Source of the DNA: an uncultured Eggerthellaceae bacterium
GTDB lineage: Bacteria > Actinomycetota > Coriobacteriia > Coriobacteriales > Eggerthellaceae
Length of the DNA stretch: 64,000 nt
NCBI GenBank assembly: GCA_944321455.1
Contig: CALULI010000006.1
Span: forward strand, 434,001-498,000
Direction of reading: 5' to 3'
The notes under the pieces were generated by a model, which had not been told where the DNA came from, did not search any database, and saw only the letters and a list, made by a program, of their open reading frames with translations. The position numbers and the translations under genes are program-made. Shown here piece by piece: positions 39,887 to 48,164 of this stretch (within the stretch, counting starts at the first letter, position 1; the number at the start of each line of letters is the position of its first letter).

Positions 39887-42265
39887 ATGGCTGATTCTGA
39901 AAAAGAAATAGACCCTTCATTGTCTAGGCCTACTTTGTCTCGGAATAATATGACGTTAAAAGAAGCGAATCCTTCTCTGGCGGCTCAGTGGCACCCAACC
40001 AAAAATGGGAATATGAAACCAGAGGATTTTTCACCTAATTCAAATAAAAAAGCCTGGTGGCTTGGAAGATGCGGCCATGAATGGTGTGCAGTGATTGCTT
40101 CTCGTTTTAAAGGTGCTGGCTGTCCTGTTTGCAGCGGTCTCATTCCAGAAGTTGGCGTAAATGATCTCGCAACAACTCATCCTGAGCTTGTAAAGAAATG
40201 GGACTATGAGCGTAATGAAAAATTGAAGCCTGAGGATTTAAAAGCAGGTTCTCATAAAAAAGTCTGGTGGAAATGCGATCAGGGGCATCATTTTCAGGCC
40301 CCACCTAGCAGGATTGTTCAGGCAGGAAAAATGACTTGTCCTATTTGTTCTGGGAGAGTACCTGAAGTTGGCGTAAATGATCTTGCCACAGCTAATCCCA
40401 TGCTAACTTCTGAGTGGCATCCAATAAGGAATGGAAATAAAAAGCCGCAAGATTTTTTACCAAAATCAAACCAGAAAGTATGGTGGAGGCATTGGTGCGA
40501 AGATGCCCACATGTGGCACGAATGGGATGAGACTATCAGCAATAGAAGTGCAGGTTGTGGGTGCCCATATTGCTCAAATCATAGGCTGTTGACTGGTTAT
40601 AACGATCTAGAGACAAAATATCCTGATATCGCTTCCGAGTGGCATCCTAATAAGAACAACGATCTCCAACCAAATTCAATTGTTTATTCAAGTAGAAAAA
40701 AGGTGTGGTGGAGATGCGAATATGGCCATGAATGGCAAGTTTCTCCTGCTAATAGAATAGGAAAGGACAAAATTACAGGATGTCCCATATGCAACGGGGC
40801 GCATGGTACAAGCTTTCCTGAGCAGGCAATATATTATTACTTTCGACAGGTATTAGGGGATTCGGTTGGATCTCGTGTTTTGATTAGCGATGGATCCAAA
40901 GAAAAAGAAGCTGATATTTATATTCCTGATAGAAATGTTGTAATTGAATATAATGGCGCTTATTGGCATAAAGGGAGCGAAAAAAGAGACAAAACAAAAG
41001 AAACCTTTTTTCATAAGCTGGGTCTGAAACTATTTAAAGTAGCAGAATCCACCCACAAAAAAATTGAGGACAATACAATATTTTATGAACCGAAATCGAG
41101 GGGCTTAAGTGATCTCGATTGGGTGATTGAGTCGCTATTCGATTTTCTTGAAGTTAAGAAACCAGATATTAATACGCGGCGAGATCAATCTTTGATTTAT
41201 AAAAACTATAAGCAGGATCAAAAACAGAAGGGACTAGAAAAGCTATATCCCGATCTTGCTGCGGAATGGGTTGAAGAAAAGAATTGTGGCTTAAGCCCAA
41301 ACCAGTTCACGCCTGGATCTGTTTATGAGGCGGTTTGGTTATGTCCAAACTGCAAAAGTGAATATAGGATGTCTATTCAAAATCGCGTGAAAGGATATGC
41401 GTGTCCTTATTGCGCGAAGAAGAGAACGATCGTCGGAAAGACAGATTTATTCTCTACTAATCCCGAGTTATCCGAGTGGTGGGATTATGAGCTAAATGAC
41501 GCGGAAGATCCGGTAAATGTTTTTGCAGGTAGCTCAAAAACATATTGGTGGAAAAGCCCAGAGGGTGGAAAGCCTTTTAGAAGCACGCCCGAAAGTATGT
41601 CGAAAGGGTCTAGGCCAAACCCTATCATCGGCTTAAATGATTTCAAAACTCTTTTTCCGGAAATAGCAGAAGAATGGCACCCTGATAAAAATGAAGATAT
41701 GACTCCCGAAACTATTACGGCAGGCAATTGCAGAAAAAAATGGTGGAAATGCAGCAAATGTGGCTATGAATGGCAAACTACACCGTATCAACGCTCAAAA
41801 GGGCAAGGGAAATGCCCTCGATGTAATAGCGTTGCGTTTTTGTATCCCGATTTAATGAAGGAATGGGATTATGAGCGTAATCAGGGTATTGATCCAGAGA
41901 CGCTATCGGTTCATTCAAAGAAAAAGGTTTATTGGAAACATTGGTGTGAAGATGCTCAAATGTGGCATAGCTGGAAAGCCGCGATTAAAGACAGGACGCA
42001 AGGCACAGGATGCCCGTATTGTGCTAATAAGAAAGTTCTAGTAGGTTTTAATGACCTTGCTACTACTCATCCTTGGCTGGCTGAAGAGTGGCATTCTGGA
42101 AAAAACAACGAGATGACACCGAAAATGTTTACTGCTGGATCTAATAAAAAAGTTTGGTGGCTGGGGAAATGTGGTCATGAGTGGGAAGCTGCTATTTATA
42201 GTAGATCAGCAGGGACAGGCTGCCCGATTTGCTATAAAAGTAGACATAAAACCAATAAGGATTAG
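39887..42265 (+). CDS. Nine-repeat zinc-ribbon protein with an embedded PD-(D/E)XK/VSR-like nuclease domain
   Basis: 792 aa, ATG 39887 with SD AGGGA (39873-39877). Nine DUF4379-type units run through the protein; each begins with a W in EWHP/KWDY, then a PEDF-like step, KKVWW and a zinc pair such as CGHEW...GCPVC. Four precede and five follow a nuclease-like domain (about 308-425) with Glu312 in SFPEQA, Asp343 in EADIYIP and Glu354 in VVIEYNGAYWH, the catalytic order of VSR-type endonucleases. Unit 6 lacks its cysteines. Such proteins often sit in mobile-element cargo, with a DNA-targeting or defence role suspected. The target is unknown. Confidence 0.8.
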   Translation: MADSEKEIDPSLSRPTLSRNNMTLKEANPSLAAQWHPTKNGNMKPEDFSPNSNKKAWWLGRCGHEWCAVIASRFKGAGCPVCSGLIPEVGVNDLATTHPELVKKWDYERNEKLKPEDLKAGSHKKVWWKCDQGHHFQAPPSRIVQAGKMTCPICSGRVPEVGVNDLATANPMLTSEWHPIRNGNKKPQDFLPKSNQKVWWRHWCEDAHMWHEWDETISNRSAGCGCPYCSNHRLLTGYNDLETKYPDIASEWHPNKNNDLQPNSIVYSSRKKVWWRCEYGHEWQVSPANRIGKDKITGCPICNGAHGTSFPEQAIYYYFRQVLGDSVGSRVLISDGSKEKEADIYIPDRNVVIEYNGAYWHKGSEKRDKTKETFFHKLGLKLFKVAESTHKKIEDNTIFYEPKSRGLSDLDWVIESLFDFLEVKKPDINTRRDQSLIYKNYKQDQKQKGLEKLYPDLAAEWVEEKNCGLSPNQFTPGSVYEAVWLCPNCKSEYRMSIQNRVKGYACPYCAKKRTIVGKTDLFSTNPELSEWWDYELNDAEDPVNVFAGSSKTYWWKSPEGGKPFRSTPESMSKGSRPNPIIGLNDFKTLFPEIAEEWHPDKNEDMTPETITAGNCRKKWWKCSKCGYEWQTTPYQRSKGQGKCPRCNSVAFLYPDLMKEWDYERNQGIDPETLSVHSKKKVYWKHWCEDAQMWHSWKAAIKDRTQGTGCPYCANKKVLVGFNDLATTHPWLAEEWHSGKNNEMTPKMFTAGSNKKVWWLGKCGHEWEAAIYSRSAGTGCPICYKSRHKTNKD

Positions 42266-42320
42266 CGAATCTTGAGACGATCTTTATTGCTAGATGTATT
42301 ACTTTTTGATGTTGCTTTAT

Positions 42321-42365
42321 AGCCTCCCCTCCGAAAATCTCTTTAAGCTTTTCGGAGGGGAGGCT
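42321..42365. terminator. Strong hairpin between convergent genes
   Basis: AGCCTCCCCTCCGAAAA (42321-42337) and TTTTCGGAGGGGAGGCT (42349-42365) form a perfect 17-bp stem. It separates the zinc-ribbon nuclease from the convergent secreted protein. T-runs are weak, but location suggests it ends both transcripts. Confidence 0.75.
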
Positions 42366-42372
42366 TGTTTGC

Positions 42373-43311
42373 TTATAGCTGAGATTTGAATCTATATGCA
42401 ATTACTGCTGCTAGAGACAAAACAAAAGGTGTAAGCAGAATGGGCAGAAGCCCTTTTATGGGGTCACTCGTTGCTGGTAGATATTCGGGCTTATCCTGAG
42501 CATTCTCGTTGCTATCTGACTCGGGGCTTGAACTAGAGGTGCTATCGGATGCCGTAGATACGATTTCTTGGTAGCCGCATACGCTGCATGCGCCGTTTTC
42601 TATCAAGTGCTCAGCCTTCTCAATAGTTATTCCGCAGGACTCGCAATCTTTCCAGTGATGGGTGATGTTGCTTTGCCAGCTATCTGATGGAGTATGTCCC
42701 GTTGCGGGAATGGTGTTTGTTGTTGAGTATTTGCAACGTGTGCATGTCGAAGTAGAGCTGCCTTCAGTTAAGCAAGAAGGTGGATTAGTGATTTCAGAAT
42801 CAAAAACATGTGGTTTGCGCTCAAACTCTAAGCTGCAATATGGACAAGAAATCCAGCACTCGTTTTCGTTGTGCTGAATTTTTCCTAGCCAATAGGGATG
42901 GGTTAACTCGCCTGTTGTTTTGGTAAGGCTTCCGCTATACATAGAAGACGTTACTTCAACTTTTAAATATTTATGATCCCAGATTGTTGAGATTTGGATG
43001 GTGCTGTCATTGCCATTGATGATACTCTGAACGTTTTGAGTAAAGGCAGCATCATCAGCTAAAAACCATTGGTATCTTAGAGAGGCATCGGAACAAGAAG
43101 GGTCAAGAGTAACTTTTGCGGTTAATGTATCGCCGGGATGATAGCGACCTTCAAATTCTACTGTTCCTACAAGTTGGGAGTTAGTGGTTTCGTTAGAAGC
43201 AAATGCTTCTTGGTGGGGCATGAAAAGCAGAATTACAAACACAAGAGCCATTAAGGCAAACGAATTTGCTCGAATATGAAAAGACTCTCTCATGGTTCTC
43301 CTATTTTTCAC
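42373..43311 (-). CDS. Secreted protein with sortase-like LPATS tail
   Basis: 312 aa. A signal peptide (about 15-38, ending EAFASNE) leads to an Ig-like segment with TLTAKVTLDPSC and RYQWFLADD, which is typical of surface repeats. Then comes a Cys-rich section with four zinc-ribbon-like pairs (CWISCPYC, CTRCKYST, CESCGIT, CSVCGYQ). The C-terminus is a Ser-rich linker, LPATSD, a hydrophobic span and a short basic tail (FKSQL), the layout of sortase anchors, but with Ser in place of the Gly of LPXTG. Extracellular, function unknown. Confidence 0.75.
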   Translation of the reverse strand: MKNRRTMRESFHIRANSFALMALVFVILLFMPHQEAFASNETTNSQLVGTVEFEGRYHPGDTLTAKVTLDPSCSDASLRYQWFLADDAAFTQNVQSIINGNDSTIQISTIWDHKYLKVEVTSSMYSGSLTKTTGELTHPYWLGKIQHNENECWISCPYCSLEFERKPHVFDSEITNPPSCLTEGSSTSTCTRCKYSTTNTIPATGHTPSDSWQSNITHHWKDCESCGITIEKAEHLIENGACSVCGYQEIVSTASDSTSSSSPESDSNENAQDKPEYLPATSDPIKGLLPILLTPFVLSLAAVIAYRFKSQL

Positions 43312-43629
43312 TCATTTAAGGACGCTATTATCAGTCGGCAGATGCTTGTTACTAGATAAGCGTTCGCTATGATACCAGATAGTTTGGTTAGTTTATTCCT
43401 AACTGCTGTTTTCTTGTCTACTTATAGTGTCATTGGCTTACTGTTTTTTGTTGCACAACATTGGTTTCGGGTGCGATGCGGAAAGACATTTTGAGTACCG
43501 TTCGAGATGTGACGACAAATTGTAAATCTCACGCAGAGCGAAATTTTGTTTTTGTCATTATGTCGCCACGTGAAAGCGAAACAGCTCCTGTATTGCTCCG
43601 CTTTCGCTTCGCTCTCGCTCATGCTCTTC

Positions 43630-44014
43630 GAAGACCCCCCAAGGTCGTCTTCATAAGCATTTGCTCGGTGCCGCAAGTTTTTCGTGCGACGGCTCGGGTG
43701 ACCTCGCCGTCCACCAAAAACCTACTCTCGCGCTCGACTAAATTGATGAAGCGATGAGTCCTTGATGACGCGGACATCGTCGCTTCTTTCGAGCGCTCAC
43801 AATACCTACCGCCCTTGCCTTAACCAGTGGCAGCGGCAGGGGGTATGTCTTGCAAGATGTGGGAATGTACCAACATTCCAATCTTGGTTTTGTTTGGGAG
43901 CCTGAAATCCCAAATAAAACAAAACAAAAGGAAGACATTCGGGTCCCTGCACCCAAATGCCTTCCTTAAGTTATATGGAGCGCTAGGGGCCCTAAAAGCC
44001 CTAGCGCTCCATAT
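43630..44014. other. Cluster of inverted repeats next to the relaxase gene, candidate transfer origin
   Basis: At least seven stems occur in 385 bp: GAAGAC/GTCTTC (43630-43652), GACGGC/GCCGTC (43688-43711), GAAGCGATGAGTCC with GGAC-a-TCGTCGCTTC (43748-43786), and GGAATGT/ACATTCC (43862-43879). The others are a 13-bp stem at 43887-43920, a 15-bp stem at 43930-43965 that ends a minus-strand transcript with T-runs, and a perfect 16-bp stem at 43973-44014 that includes the relaxase stop codon. A transfer origin is expected beside mob genes; no nic site is identified. Confidence 0.45.
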
Positions 44015-44879
44015 CCTGCTCAACGGCTTGCATCATCGAGCGAGCTGTACTCATACCTAATCCCTTAGTCATGCCTGCGATAGAAAAGCCACGTCCCAAT
44101 TTATTGCCGTTAACGCGATAGTTCCCGCTTCTGAATTGGATTTGAGTACCTGACTTATTCATGGTCATATGAATATCATTTGACTCAAGACGATGCGCGA
44201 GCTCGCGCATGCGGTTTGTCTGAGGTGCTTCGCGAGCGATAGAAGAGACGTGGCGCTTAACTGCTTGGCGAATGTACTCTTTCTCGCTTATTACGCCGCG
44301 TGATTTCATCTCACGCTCAGCTCGGGTGGGTTGGCGTGCATGAACGCCGCTATTTCGCTCATTGGCGCGGACTTGGGAGAGCTGCCACTTTTTGTCCATG
44401 TACCGCATGGCGTTGGCTCGCTCTATCTTTGCGTACTTGCTACGCCCTTCATCCAGTCGTTTTCCCGTCTCAAGGTTTGTGCGGTTGATGCCGATGTGTA
44501 CCGCATAGCGATCAGTGCCATCTTTTGCACAATGTTCTTTATGAAGTACCCAGATAGCTTCCTGTGATGGGTAGCGCCTCTCTACCCACTCTTTCGCAAA
44601 TACCATGCACTTATCTGAGGTCATCTTTCCGCCATTGCAGTCGCACTCATCGGGGTTGAAACTGATCACTTGGTGATACATGTAGGTATTGGCAGCACCC
44701 GCGCGGGCAGGGCTATTATGCCCGTACGCCTCACGGGTTGCATTCATTTCCCTATCCCAATGATCCTCATTGATAAGGTGCTGGCTATCGCGTGCGAGCG
44801 CACGCTCATCGTTCAAATACTTTCCGAGGTTGGAGAGGTGAGTAGGGCTTGTGATAGAAATCTGCTTGATGATAGTCAT
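44001..44879 (-). CDS. Relaxase (MobP-like)
   Basis: 292 aa. The N-terminal relaxase fold has MTIIKQISITSPTHLSNLGKYL and two histidine motifs, YMYHQVISFNPDE and DRYAVHIGINRTN. Many relaxases have a longer C-terminus; this one is short. The middle is rich in Arg/Lys and binds DNA. The gene ends in GTTGAGCAGGATATGGAGCG, a tail shared with the coupling protein. It starts just 3 bp after the virD4-like gene ends, in the order mobC - virD4 - relaxase. Confidence 0.85.
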   Translation of the reverse strand: MTIIKQISITSPTHLSNLGKYLNDERALARDSQHLINEDHWDREMNATREAYGHNSPARAGAANTYMYHQVISFNPDECDCNGGKMTSDKCMVFAKEWVERRYPSQEAIWVLHKEHCAKDGTDRYAVHIGINRTNLETGKRLDEGRSKYAKIERANAMRYMDKKWQLSQVRANERNSGVHARQPTRAEREMKSRGVISEKEYIRQAVKRHVSSIAREAPQTNRMRELAHRLESNDIHMTMNKSGTQIQFRSGNYRVNGNKLGRGFSIAGMTKGLGMSTARSMMQAVEQDMER

Positions 44880-44882
44880 GGC

Positions 44883-46805
44883 TTAGCGCTCCATATCCCA
44901 GGCAGAAAACTCGTCTTCTTCAATAGCTTCTTTGGTACGCTCTTCGCCCATAAAGGAGTCGAAGTCGATATGCCAAACATCAACATCATTGATGTCTTCT
45001 TTAGAGGCTTTCTCTTTGAGTATCGCCTGATAAGCTATGCGCTTTTCTTTTTCGTGCTCGCGGCTTCCAAGATCGAAGTATTGTTTGGCGGGTGTTTTGG
45101 TTGCATCTACCAGCGGCATACGGAATACGCCGTTGCGGTTTTTAACTCCCGTTTCCTTTGATTTGACGACAATGGCGCCATCAATATCAGGAGAGAAGTT
45201 AAGCCACTCCCAAGGGTGGATCAGGTCATCGGCTCGCTCGGAGGCAGAGGTAGTGGAAGAGGAGTTACTGGCGCTTTTCTGAGACGAGGTGCTGCGCGTC
45301 ATAACGCCGCGTTTGCCAACAAGTTCGGTGAAATAGTCGCGATCGGCTTTCTCAGACAAGGAGAGCGCCACTTTTACTCCAACGTTTGCCAAGATCTCCT
45401 TGGCTCCAGCACCGCCATCACCAGGGCGGTTGTAAAGAGCTAATTGTGTAGTACTCTGCAGGTACCCATACCAGGATACGCCATAGCTGCGTCCAAGATT
45501 AACAATGGAAGCGAGAGGAATCTTGGGAAATGAGCCGAATTCATCCAGAATCAGATTGGTTTTAATAGGAATTGCTCCACCATTAGCGTTACCGATTTCC
45601 TGTACACGTTGCCACCACTGTGAAAAGAAACAACCTAAGAGGCAATTTGCAGGATGCTCTCTGCTTAAGACATGTATATAGAGCGTTGTACGCTTGTTGA
45701 TCAGGTCATCAAGCGTAGGGTTGCTTTTTGCGGTCATCCAACGGATGCTCGGTGAGGTGAAGGGACGCAGGGCAACTTTGGCGGTCGAGAGCACGTTCTT
45801 TCCAGCCGTTGTCTCTCCCCCAGAGAGGAACTCCGAAACAGAGGAAAAGGCGGGATGATCGGGACCTAGATTGCGAAAGAAATCCTTAAAGGCAGCAGAG
45901 GGATCTTTGCCCTCACCAGTGGTACCCTCGTCGATCATTGCACAAACGCTTGCCATGTTCTTCTTGGAACGCTCGATATCAGCAGTTGCCACTGCGATGA
46001 AGCAGGCAGCGAGAAGCCCGCGTGCCGCATTACTGAAAAACGGGTTCTTATCCTCAGTTGGCACTAGATTAGCAGCGAGCTTATCGGCTGCCAGCTGCAT
46101 ATTAGCAATATCACGTGCTTCGGCATAGTCAGCCACTAAATCAAGTGGGTTGTAGCGGTTACCGTTTAATGGGCTCTCGAGGTCGAAGAGCACGACGTTG
46201 CTGATTTCAGCAGCACGCTCGCCAGTGAGCTCGATGATCTCGTTTTTAAGGTCAGAGATAACGAGGTTGCAATCCGCTTCAAGCCCAAGATGGACTGTTT
46301 CGAGCATAGAATAGCGGCTTTTGCCACCTCCTGTGCGCGCCACCACCATTTGGTGAGGGGTTTTGGAGTCATAGAGGTAATGGCCGTTTTCGAACCCGTA
46401 AACAAGCCCAGCAGATGAAGGCTTTCCTTTGCCGTCCCAAGCGTCGTTCATTTTTGAGCGCAACCGAGGTAATTCAATGATTTGGGAATTTCCCAAGACG
46501 CTGTTTTCGGCGATTGGCTTTTCTTTTTTGCTATCGAACCACAGCAGCATAAGTAAAACGCAAAGACCGGCGAAGGCAACGACCAGAACGAAGGCAAGCG
46601 TATCCTCTTCGCCCGTTGACAATCCAACGTAGTACTTGCTTAGAGCATCTAAGTAGTCATCGTTAGGGATAAGAGTAAAACTCTCTGGTGATATCCAGCG
46701 TGATGATGGAGCCATAAACAGCTCGATGATGTGGACGATCAGCGGAGCGCCCAAGACTGACAGGAGCAAAGTCAGAATAAGCCAAGTGATGGTATTCGTT
46801 TTCAT
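44883..46805 (-). CDS. VirD4/TraG-family type IV coupling ATPase
   Basis: 640 aa. Two N-terminal membrane segments (about 7-30 and 68-90) are followed by a RecA-like ATPase with Walker A VVARTGGGKSRYS (about 161-173) and Walker B NLILDEFGSFP (about 412-422). In the family it hands the relaxase-DNA complex to a type IV secretion channel. This element encodes no channel, so a helper must provide it. Confidence 0.92.
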   Translation of the reverse strand: MKTNTITWLILTLLLSVLGAPLIVHIIELFMAPSSRWISPESFTLIPNDDYLDALSKYYVGLSTGEEDTLAFVLVVAFAGLCVLLMLLWFDSKKEKPIAENSVLGNSQIIELPRLRSKMNDAWDGKGKPSSAGLVYGFENGHYLYDSKTPHQMVVARTGGGKSRYSMLETVHLGLEADCNLVISDLKNEIIELTGERAAEISNVVLFDLESPLNGNRYNPLDLVADYAEARDIANMQLAADKLAANLVPTEDKNPFFSNAARGLLAACFIAVATADIERSKKNMASVCAMIDEGTTGEGKDPSAAFKDFFRNLGPDHPAFSSVSEFLSGGETTAGKNVLSTAKVALRPFTSPSIRWMTAKSNPTLDDLINKRTTLYIHVLSREHPANCLLGCFFSQWWQRVQEIGNANGGAIPIKTNLILDEFGSFPKIPLASIVNLGRSYGVSWYGYLQSTTQLALYNRPGDGGAGAKEILANVGVKVALSLSEKADRDYFTELVGKRGVMTRSTSSQKSASNSSSTTSASERADDLIHPWEWLNFSPDIDGAIVVKSKETGVKNRNGVFRMPLVDATKTPAKQYFDLGSREHEKEKRIAYQAILKEKASKEDINDVDVWHIDFDSFMGEERTKEAIEEDEFSAWDMER

Positions 46806-46815
46806 TGTTTATCTC

Positions 46816-47160
46816 CTAAAGTTGGTTTCGTGAATCGATAAGGAAGCGGGATACGTCTTCGGCGGTTTTGGAAACCGCTTGAAGCGAGTTGTTCAGTGAT
46901 TGAGCTGTTTTAGTATCAATGCTCCGAGAGTGAACATAGCGTGTCAGCTGGTTGAGGTTGTTGCCTTCGCGCTTGAGAGCAACAAGCAGGTCTGACAGTA
47001 ATTGCCTATCAACAATGATGTTTGGCCCTGTCGAATCGGACGAGCATTTTCGACGCACGTATTCACTAACGCTCAAATTCGCGTTACGTGCCTTTTCTTT
47101 AATGTGATTCAAATCAGATTGGCTCAGTCGGATAGTGAGCCAGGAGTTTTTCGATTTCAT
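46816..47160 (-). CDS. MobC-like relaxosome accessory protein
   Basis: 114 aa from ATG 47160, which has SD GAAAGGG; the upstream extension crosses the right-end repeats and is not used. The N-terminus has the ribbon-helix-helix style LTIRLSQSDLNHIKEKARNANLSVSEYVR, and the C-terminus the LVALKREGNNLNQLTR helix of MobC proteins. It would bind the transfer origin with the relaxase. Confidence 0.85.
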   Translation of the reverse strand: MKSKNSWLTIRLSQSDLNHIKEKARNANLSVSEYVRRKCSSDSTGPNIIVDRQLLSDLLVALKREGNNLNQLTRYVHSRSIDTKTAQSLNNSLQAVSKTAEDVSRFLIDSRNQL

Positions 47161-47174
47161 AGCAACCCTTTCGT

Positions 47175-47207
47175 TTGGGACAGAGGGTTGGGACAGATTT
47201 GGGACAG
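47175..47207. repeat. Right-end arm-type repeats (three)
   Basis: TTGGGACAG at 47175-47183, 47188-47196 and 47199-47207, three exact copies. They match the left-end set at 30,871-30,911. Confidence 0.8.
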
Positions 47208-47322
47208 GAGAAGTCCGATCAACTGTCCTCAACCCTCTTTGGGTTGCCTAGTCTTTGAAATATCCCCACGTCAAACCGTGTAGAGTCGGATTAAACAGTA
47301 TGGGAAATGCTATTGAAAGCGC

Positions 47323-47371
47323 CTCGTAATGCGTAGGTCGCCGGTTCGAGTCCGGCCGTTGGCTCCACGAA
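47323..47371. repeat. attR: 49-bp direct repeat of the tRNA-Thr end
   Basis: Identical to 30,782-30,830. It marks the right junction of the element. Confidence 0.95.
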
Positions 47372-47376
47372 AATTG

Positions 47377-47410
47377 CAGGCCAGACAAGCTTTCTTGTCT
47401 GGCCTGTTTT
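47377..47410 (+). terminator. Chromosomal tRNA-Thr terminator left behind at attR
   Basis: CAGGCCAGACAAG (47377-47389), loop CTTT, CTTGTCTGGCCTG (47394-47406), then TTTTCGTTTT. Perfect 13-bp stem. Confidence 0.9.
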
Positions 47411-47483
47411 CGTTTTAAAAGGATCAAAATGTAATCTGGTCAATTTTTAGCTAAATTTAAATCAAAATTAGGAAGGCTTGTTA

Positions 47484-47903
47484 CTAGAACTTAAAAACGT
47501 TAAGTCCAATTTCTTCGTTAAATACACGGTCAACGTTGCCAGGAATAAGTTGTAAAACAATTTCTGCTGTTGCACTAATTACCGCAGACGTAAGATGACC
47601 GCCAAGCATTTTGCCTTCCATATCGCCTACGCTCATATGCACATGAAGGTATGGTTTGCCGTCCATTTGGGAAAGCGTTCCTAACAAAGAGACAATTTCA
47701 AAGGTGCCTTCGAACTTGTTTGCATGATACGTTTTTGTGGTGGTATCAAACACTCCAATATTAATTTTGTTTACAGCGCCGATTCCGCTGATAGATGCTA
47801 GAGCAATATTTTCTTGGGTAGCAATGGCAAGCAGGCTTTCGCAAATCTCATCGCCTGGATCTAGACGCACAACGTAGGCGTTTTCAAATTTCTTGTATTC
47901 CAT
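47484..47903 (-). CDS. DUF296/PPC-domain protein
   Basis: 139 aa. The PPC (plants and prokaryotes conserved) fold is complete: VVRLDPGDEICESLLAIA, ASISGIGAVNK, LHVHMSVGD and KMLGGHLTSAVIS. Bacterial members are small trimers of unknown function, some with metal-binding histidines, here in HVHM and GGH. It is transcribed away from hsdR and may be unrelated to it. Confidence 0.9.
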   Translation of the reverse strand: MEYKKFENAYVVRLDPGDEICESLLAIATQENIALASISGIGAVNKINIGVFDTTTKTYHANKFEGTFEIVSLLGTLSQMDGKPYLHVHMSVGDMEGKMLGGHLTSAVISATAEIVLQLIPGNVDRVFNEEIGLNVFKF

Positions 47904-48164
47904 ACAGAGTAACCCCCTTTGTTATAGGAAGAATTATTCCATAGTAAACAAGAAAGAAATTCGAATCTGAGTAAATGGACCATAATGAAGAGTAGACGTA
48001 AGGTCGACAAATCCCCTAGTCAAATAGGGCTTTACTAACTGCCAGCTAATTTCAAATCTTATAAATTATGTACAATGTATTCGTAAGATTCCACAATGAA
48101 AATTTAGCATGAGGAATTGAAACGCATTTATAGGTGCTTCAACCTTCTAAAGCGGGTGGGTGCA

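Larger units (their letters stand above)
30831..47371. mobile_element. Integrative mobilizable element in tRNA-Thr (16.5 kb)
   Basis: The 49-bp direct repeats at both ends, the integrase beside attL, an Xis-like HTH protein, a replication pair, relaxase, VirD4 coupling protein and MobC-like protein define it. There are no VirB4, VirB6 or other channel genes, so it is mobilizable rather than self-transmissible. Base composition is visibly lower in GC than the flanks in most of its cargo (33,300-43,300), apart from a GC-rich patch at 35,150-35,330. Confidence 0.92.

Noticed and set aside
43461-43757. 98-aa ORF near the mob genes
   Set aside because: No SD, Arg/Ser-rich composition and no family. 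It covers hairpins of the likely transfer region. An ORF on the opposite strand there has the same problem.
47323-47371. A second tRNA-Thr gene
   Set aside because: Only the part from the anticodon loop on is present; acceptor 5' arm and D-arm are missing, so it is the attR copy.
48117-48164. Longer hsdR start at TTG 48,117
   Set aside because: SD-like bases are only 2 nt from the TTG and the residues do not match HsdR starts.
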